Shown: piece after piece, positions 7,759 through 10,286 of the stretch
Layout of the letters: every line of letters begins with the position of its first letter
Numbering within the stretch: the first letter of the stretch is position 1
Source: JBGPYM01 sp041493205
Lineage (GTDB): Bacteria; Bacteroidota; Ignavibacteria; UBA10030; UBA6906
Reading direction: 5' to 3'
NCBI GenBank assembly: GCA_041493205.1
Contig: JBGPYM010000101.1
Span: 1 to 10,286 of the forward strand
DNA: 10,286 bases
Notes under the pieces: model-generated
The model's database searches: none
Seen by the model: the letters and a program-made list of their open reading frames with translations, nothing else
Told to the model about the DNA's origin: nothing
Translations under genes and position numbers: made by a program

Positions 7759-7786
7759 GCCCTGTCCACGAAAAGCAACACAGGGC
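7759..7786 (-). terminator. Terminator-like hairpin after the NtrC-type regulator gene
   Basis: Perfect 7-bp inverted repeat GCCCTGT/ACAGGGC (arms 7759-7765 and 7780-7786) with a 14-base loop. On the minus-strand transcript the 3' arm is followed at once by UUUUG. It lies 101 bases after the regulator stop and 23 bases before the dehydrogenase ATG. The U-tract is short, so termination may be partial. It could equally be a leader hairpin of the dehydrogenase gene. Confidence 0.5.
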
Positions 7787-7792
7787 CTGAAA

Positions 7793-7810
7793 TCATGCTA
7801 TTTCATGAAA
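7793..7810. promoter_or_regulatory. Operator-like palindromes upstream of the acyl-CoA dehydrogenase
   Basis: The 10-bp perfect palindrome TTTCATGAAA occupies 7801-7810. It overlaps an inverted repeat TCATG (7793-7797) / CATGA (7804-7808). Both lie just downstream of the TTGACA box, where a repressor would bind. Such AT-rich palindromes are typical of small dimeric repressors. No regulator gene is adjacent, and short palindromes can occur by chance. Confidence 0.25.
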
Positions 7811-7837
7811 GAAACGAAAAACCGGGAACAATGTCAA
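7809..7837 (-). promoter_or_regulatory. Weak promoter candidate upstream of the acyl-CoA dehydrogenase
   Basis: Minus strand: a perfect TTGACA (7837-7832) is followed after 17 bases by TTTCTT (7814-7809), a poor -10 box matching TATAAT at three positions. This spacer is the only non-coding DNA ahead of the metabolic gene train, so a promoter is expected here. The box assignment is tentative. Confidence 0.3.
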
Positions 7838-7840
7838 TGA

Positions 7841-7886
7841 TGTGTGGGACGCGCGGGAGGGACGAGAGGGAAGAGAGGAGGCGGAT
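7841..7886 (-). promoter_or_regulatory. C-rich, G-poor (rut-like) tract after the regulator stop codon
   Basis: Read as minus-strand RNA, these 46 bases contain 26 C and 5 G, beginning right after the TGA of the regulator gene. Such C-over-G, unstructured stretches are the usual loading sites of Rho. Together with the downstream hairpin this would end the regulator transcript. Rho use in this organism is assumed. Confidence 0.35.
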
Positions 7887-9269
7887 TCAATCCACCACTT
7901 TGAGTCCGTACCTTTTGATTTTCAGATAGAGGGTTTTCTTGCTGATGCCGAGCGCATCGGCGGTTTTCGTGCGGCTGAAATTGTACTGTTGCAGCATCTT
8001 TTCGATATGCACTCTCTCGACTTCTTCGAGCGACGAGAGGTCATCGGCGGCGGCGGCAGGCCCGGCGGACTCTTCCATCAACGGTGCGCGCTCGGGACGG
8101 TGGAAGTACATGGCGAGATCGTTCTCGTCAATGGTATCCCCCGTGGAAAGAAGGACGGCTCCTTCCAGCACATGTTCGAGCTCCCGCACGTTTCCCGGCC
8201 AGTCATATTCGATGAGCAGCCGGAGCGCCCCCGGGGTGAGGGATTTGGCCTGTTTGGTTTTGGATTTGCGGCGGAGGAAGTAGTCCGACAGGACGGGGAC
8301 ATCTTCTTTCCGGTCCTTGAGGAGCGGGACGCGAAGGGTAATCACATTGAGCCTGTAGAGCAGATCCTCGCGGAACCGGCCGGCCTTCACTTCTTCGCGG
8401 AGGTCCTTGTTGGTGGCGCACACGACGCGGACATCGACGGTCAGGAGGTTTGTGCCGCCCACCCTGCGGAACTCGCCGGTCTCCAGGAACCGGAGGAGCT
8501 TCGGCTGGATGGCCGGGCTGATGTCCCCCACTTCGTCGAGGAAGAGGGTGCCGCCGTGGGCGACTTCGACCAGCCCCTGTTTGGTCGCGACGGCATTGGT
8601 AAACGCCCCCTTTTCGTGGCCGAACAGTTCGCTTTCCAGAAGCGTGTCGGGGATCGACGCACAGTTTACGGCCACGAACGGACGGTTATTCCGCATGCTC
8701 CGGCGGTGGATCAGCGACGCGATGAGTTCCTTGCCGGTGCCGCTCGCTCCCTGGATCAGAACGAACGAGTCGCTCTCGGCGAACCGGGTCGCGCTTTCGA
8801 TGAGCTTAAGGAACAACGGGCTTTCCCCTATCAGCTCAGAGGCGCCGGTTTTGCGGGTGAGCTCGCTTTTCATCAGCTTGTTGTCGATGAAGAGCTGCTT
8901 CCGTTCGATCGCGCGGTGGATCGTGTTGAAAAGCTCGTCGATGTCGTACGGCTTGGCCAGAAAATCGTAGGCGCCCATCTTGATCGTCTGGATGGCGGTC
9001 TTGACGTCGGCGTAATTGGTGAGGATGATGACCTGGGTGGTCGGGGAGTATTCCTGGACAAACTTGAGGACCTCAATCCCGCTCACACGCGGCATGCGGA
9101 TATCGAGGAGGAGGACATCGTAAACTTTTGCCTGAATCTTGTTGATCGCCTCACCGCCGTCCATGGCGATATCGACGGAGAATTCGTCCGATTCCGCGAG
9201 CTCACTTTCGAGAAGGACGCGGAGTGGTTCTTCGTCGTCAACGATCAACAGGTTGTATTTCTTAGCCAT
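7887..9269 (-). CDS. NtrC-family response regulator with sigma-54 AAA+ domain (variant GAFTNA loop)
   Basis: A 460-residue enhancer-binding regulator. Receiver domain about 5-120: acidic D11-D12, phospho-acceptor D56 (LLLDIRMP), T84 and K106 (AKPYD). AAA+ domain about 145-370: Walker A GASGTGKE (174-181), FGHEKGAFTNA (216-226), Walker B TLFLDEVGD (241-249), arginine-finger region RFREDLLYRLNV (298-309) and YDWPGNVRELEH (355-366). Fis-type helix-turn-helix about 415-457 (KTADALGISKKTLYLKIKRYG). Phosphorylation should drive oligomerisation and ATP-dependent opening of sigma-54 promoters. The sigma-54-contacting loop, normally GAFTGA, reads GAFTNA; the critical Phe and Thr are kept. ATG 9269 (MAKKYNLLIVDDEE) has no clear Shine-Dalgarno and follows the stand-alone receiver gene by 48 bases. 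No cognate kinase is visible. Domain assignment is very secure; target genes are unknown. Confidence 0.95.
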   Translation of the reverse strand: MAKKYNLLIVDDEEPLRVLLESELAESDEFSVDIAMDGGEAINKIQAKVYDVLLLDIRMPRVSGIEVLKFVQEYSPTTQVIILTNYADVKTAIQTIKMGAYDFLAKPYDIDELFNTIHRAIERKQLFIDNKLMKSELTRKTGASELIGESPLFLKLIESATRFAESDSFVLIQGASGTGKELIASLIHRRSMRNNRPFVAVNCASIPDTLLESELFGHEKGAFTNAVATKQGLVEVAHGGTLFLDEVGDISPAIQPKLLRFLETGEFRRVGGTNLLTVDVRVVCATNKDLREEVKAGRFREDLLYRLNVITLRVPLLKDRKEDVPVLSDYFLRRKSKTKQAKSLTPGALRLLIEYDWPGNVRELEHVLEGAVLLSTGDTIDENDLAMYFHRPERAPLMEESAGPAAAADDLSSLEEVERVHIEKMLQQYNFSRTKTADALGISKKTLYLKIKRYGLKVVD

Positions 9270-9317
9270 GGCACGTCTGCTGGGACCGGCGGCGGCTGGC
9301 GGCTCCGGCGAGGTGTG

Positions 9318-9698
9318 TCACTCGCTCAGGACGCGTTCAATGGTCGTCAACAAATCCACGAGATCGTACGGCTTGCTGACGAAGTCGTCCGCCCCGAGCT
9401 TTTTCGACTCGATCGCGTTTTTCAGGTCTGCAAACCCGGTCAACATGACCACCTTGGTGCTGGCGTGTTTTTCCTTGATATACTTGAGGACCTCGAACCC
9501 GTTCATCCGGGGCATCTTGATGTCGAGGAGAACCAGATCGAACGGAGATTTTTCCACTTCCGTGATCGCTTCATCGCCATCGGCAGCCGCTTTGACTTCA
9601 TATCCTTCATTTGCCAGTTCACCGCTCAGGACGGTTCGCAATGCGTCTTCATCATCAACAACCAAAATGGTACTCTTCTTGGTAGCCGGATTGGTCAT
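9318..9698 (-). CDS. Stand-alone receiver-domain (CheY-like) response regulator
   Basis: A 126-residue protein consisting only of a receiver domain: DDE acidic cluster (15-17), phospho-acceptor D59 (VLLDIKMP), T87 (VMLTG) and K109 (VSKPYD). It has no output domain, so it should act through protein contact or as a phosphorelay intermediate. ATG 9698 is preceded by GGGAG (9708-9704) with a 5-base spacer, and by a good promoter at 9768-9796. It sits 48 bases upstream of the NtrC-type gene and is likely co-transcribed. Over residues 54-124 it matches the receiver of that regulator at 36 of 71 positions (counted by eye, no gaps), including the shared SKPYD/AKPYD and LLDI-MPR segments. A duplication is likely. 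The partner kinase is unknown. Confidence 0.93.
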   Translation of the reverse strand: MTNPATKKSTILVVDDEDALRTVLSGELANEGYEVKAAADGDEAITEVEKSPFDLVLLDIKMPRMNGFEVLKYIKEKHASTKVVMLTGFADLKNAIESKKLGADDFVSKPYDLVDLLTTIERVLSE

Positions 9699-9767
9699 CA
9701 GAACTCCCAGGGGATGAAACGGTCTCGTTGGTGCCGGCGGCAGTGTCCGGTGTGGTCATACCGCCGA

Positions 9768-9796
9768 TATATAGACAAACAAACCGACAAAATCAA
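9768..9796 (-). promoter_or_regulatory. Sigma-70-type promoter of the receiver/NtrC-type operon
   Basis: Minus strand: -35 TTGATT (9796-9791), 17-base spacer, -10 TATATA (9773-9768). Each box matches consensus at four of six positions and the spacing is ideal. Predicted start is near 9761, giving a leader of about 60 bases before ATG 9698. It is the best promoter in the window. Confidence 0.55.
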
Positions 9797-9798
9797 CC

Positions 9799-9814
9799 CG
9801 CGGACGCTTCCGCG
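9799..9814. repeat. Perfect inverted repeat abutting the -35 box
   Basis: CGCGGA (9799-9804), loop CGCT, TCCGCG (9809-9814): a 6-bp perfect stem with a tetraloop. It begins two bases upstream of the minus-strand -35 box. That position suits an activator or autoregulator binding site; as DNA it is a 16-bp dyad. Function is inferred only from position. Confidence 0.45.
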
Positions 9815-9833
9815 CCGCATAAAAACGTGCTCC

Positions 9834-9867
9834 GGCAGAGGCCGGGGCGGTTGTTTGCAACTCTGCC
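9834..9867. repeat. Nested inverted repeats upstream of the plus-strand receiver gene
   Basis: Perfect 7-bp arms GGCAGAG (9834-9840) and CTCTGCC (9861-9867) enclose 20 bases, within which GTTG (9850-9853) and CAAC (9858-9861) can also pair. An alternative small hairpin CCGGC-AGAG-GCCGG spans 9832-9845. The element ends 21 bases before ATG 9889, so it could be an operator or a leader structure. Confidence 0.4.
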
Positions 9868-9883
9868 CCCGAAAGGGTATGTT
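9845..9883 (+). promoter_or_regulatory. Overlapping weak promoter candidates for the plus-strand receiver gene
   Basis: Two readings are possible. Sigma-54-like: GG (9845-9846), ten bases, GC (9857-9858) inside TTTGCAA; the -12 half is good, but beyond GG the -24 half is poor. It would start near 9870, leaving GAAAGGG (9871-9877) as ribosome site. Sigma-70-like: TTGCAA (9855-9860), 17 bases, TATGTT (9878-9883), which would start almost at the ATG. Neither is convincing alone. Confidence 0.25.
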
Positions 9884-9888
9884 AGGAT

Positions 9889-10286
9889 ATGCCTGCCCCT
9901 CCCCCCATTCACCTGCTGTTCGTCGACGATGATACCAGCTACATGGCCGTTGCCCAGCACCTCCTGTCGAAATATCAGGGGAGGAAATTCGAAATCCTCT
10001 GGAAGCAAAACGGACGCGAAGCAATAACGGTCCTCGAGCAGAACCCCGGGATCGACCTCCTTCTGATCGACTACTACCTCCCCGACGTGAACGGCCTGGA
10101 CGTCACCCGCCAGATCAGGGAGAAAATGTTCGAAACCCCCATCATTTTTCTCACTTCGAACCGGGATTTCCGCCTGGCGATCGAAGCCATGCGGTACGGC
10201 GTGGAAGATTACCTGGTGAAGGACGAGGCGGTCGATTCCGTCCTCCCCCGGACCATTGTCAATATCCTGGAAAGGGTGAAACTGAA
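9889..10286 (+). CDS. Response regulator receiver domain, C-terminus beyond window
   Basis: The gene runs off the right edge with 132 complete codons visible. They encode a receiver domain: acidic D13-D14-D15 (LLFVDDD), phospho-acceptor D61 (LLLIDYYLPD), T89 (IFLTSN) and K111 (LVKDE). The start is firm: ATG 9889 is the first in-frame start after a TAG at 9883-9885. GAAAGGG lies 11 bases upstream; AGG directly before the ATG is too close to act well. The domain ends near residue 130 and the frame is still open, so an output module (PAS/histidine kinase, GGDEF, DNA-binding or other) may follow but cannot be seen. It is transcribed divergently from the other two receiver genes and is clearly less like them than they are like each other. 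Confidence 0.9.
   Translation, partial: MPAPPPIHLLFVDDDTSYMAVAQHLLSKYQGRKFEILWKQNGREAITVLEQNPGIDLLLIDYYLPDVNGLDVTRQIREKMFETPIIFLTSNRDFRLAIEAMRYGVEDYLVKDEAVDSVLPRTIVNILERVKL

Noticed and set aside
7737..7886. Riboswitch (purine or lysine type) upstream of the metabolic operon
   Set aside because: I looked for a multi-helix aptamer-like arrangement and saw only short simple hairpins, none resembling a known riboswitch core.
9291..9304. Tandem 7-base repeat GGCGGCT x2 between the two minus-strand receiver genes
   Set aside because: Only two copies in a very GC-rich 48-base gap; likely chance or slippage, with no link to a known element.
7842..9932. Open frame of 696 codons on the plus strand opposite both receiver genes
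   Set aside because: It lies antisense to two proteins with complete, motif-rich domains. Its translation has no recognisable domain. Long antisense open frames are expected opposite GC-rich coding sequence.

Overview
The window is GC-rich bacterial chromosome, almost fully coding, with eight complete genes and two genes cut by the window edges. Nine of the ten are on the minus strand. Gene content is ordinary for a free-living bacterium: NtrC-type sigma-54 regulation, purine synthesis, acyl-CoA oxidation and cell-surface glycosylation. No 16S, tRNA or lineage marker is present, so phylum assignment is not secure. A GC-rich Gram-negative lineage (for example a deep-branching Bacteroidota/Ignavibacteria-type or other environmental group) is a guess. 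I saw no insertion sequence, phage gene, CRISPR array, tRNA or rRNA.

Right part (7887-10286) is a signal-transduction block. A stand-alone receiver protein (9318-9698) and an NtrC-family receiver/AAA+/Fis regulator (7887-9269) form a minus-strand pair. Their receiver domains are about half identical, so they are probably paralogues. A third receiver gene starts at 9889 on the plus strand and runs off the window. The 190-bp divergent spacer (9699-9888) holds a good minus-strand promoter, a perfect 6-bp inverted repeat just upstream of it, and a nested inverted repeat with weak promoter candidates before the plus-strand gene. No histidine kinase is visible. The NtrC-type protein carries GAFTNA where the sigma-54-contacting loop normally reads GAFTGA.

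Middle spacer (7737-7886) separates the regulators from the metabolic genes. On the minus-strand transcript it has a C-rich, G-poor tract followed by a terminator-like hairpin, plus small palindromes and a TTGACA box that could serve the next gene.

Left part (1-7736) is a tightly packed minus-strand gene train: glutaryl-CoA dehydrogenase-like acyl-CoA dehydrogenase, guaB (IMP dehydrogenase), an M24 Xaa-Pro peptidase, a GT4-type glycosyltransferase, purD (GAR synthetase), a multi-pass ArnT/PMT-type glycosyltransferase, and the first 12 codons of a Rossmann-fold sugar-nucleotide epimerase/dehydratase. From guaB leftward the junctions are 16 bp, a 4-bp overlap, 1 bp, a 17-bp overlap and 16 bp, so co-transcription is very likely. 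The train mixes purine nucleotide synthesis with surface-glycan assembly. This is its most unusual aspect, although each protein belongs to a known family. I see no convincing wholly new system. The best leads are the mixed operon, the GAFTNA regulator and the structured divergent spacer.
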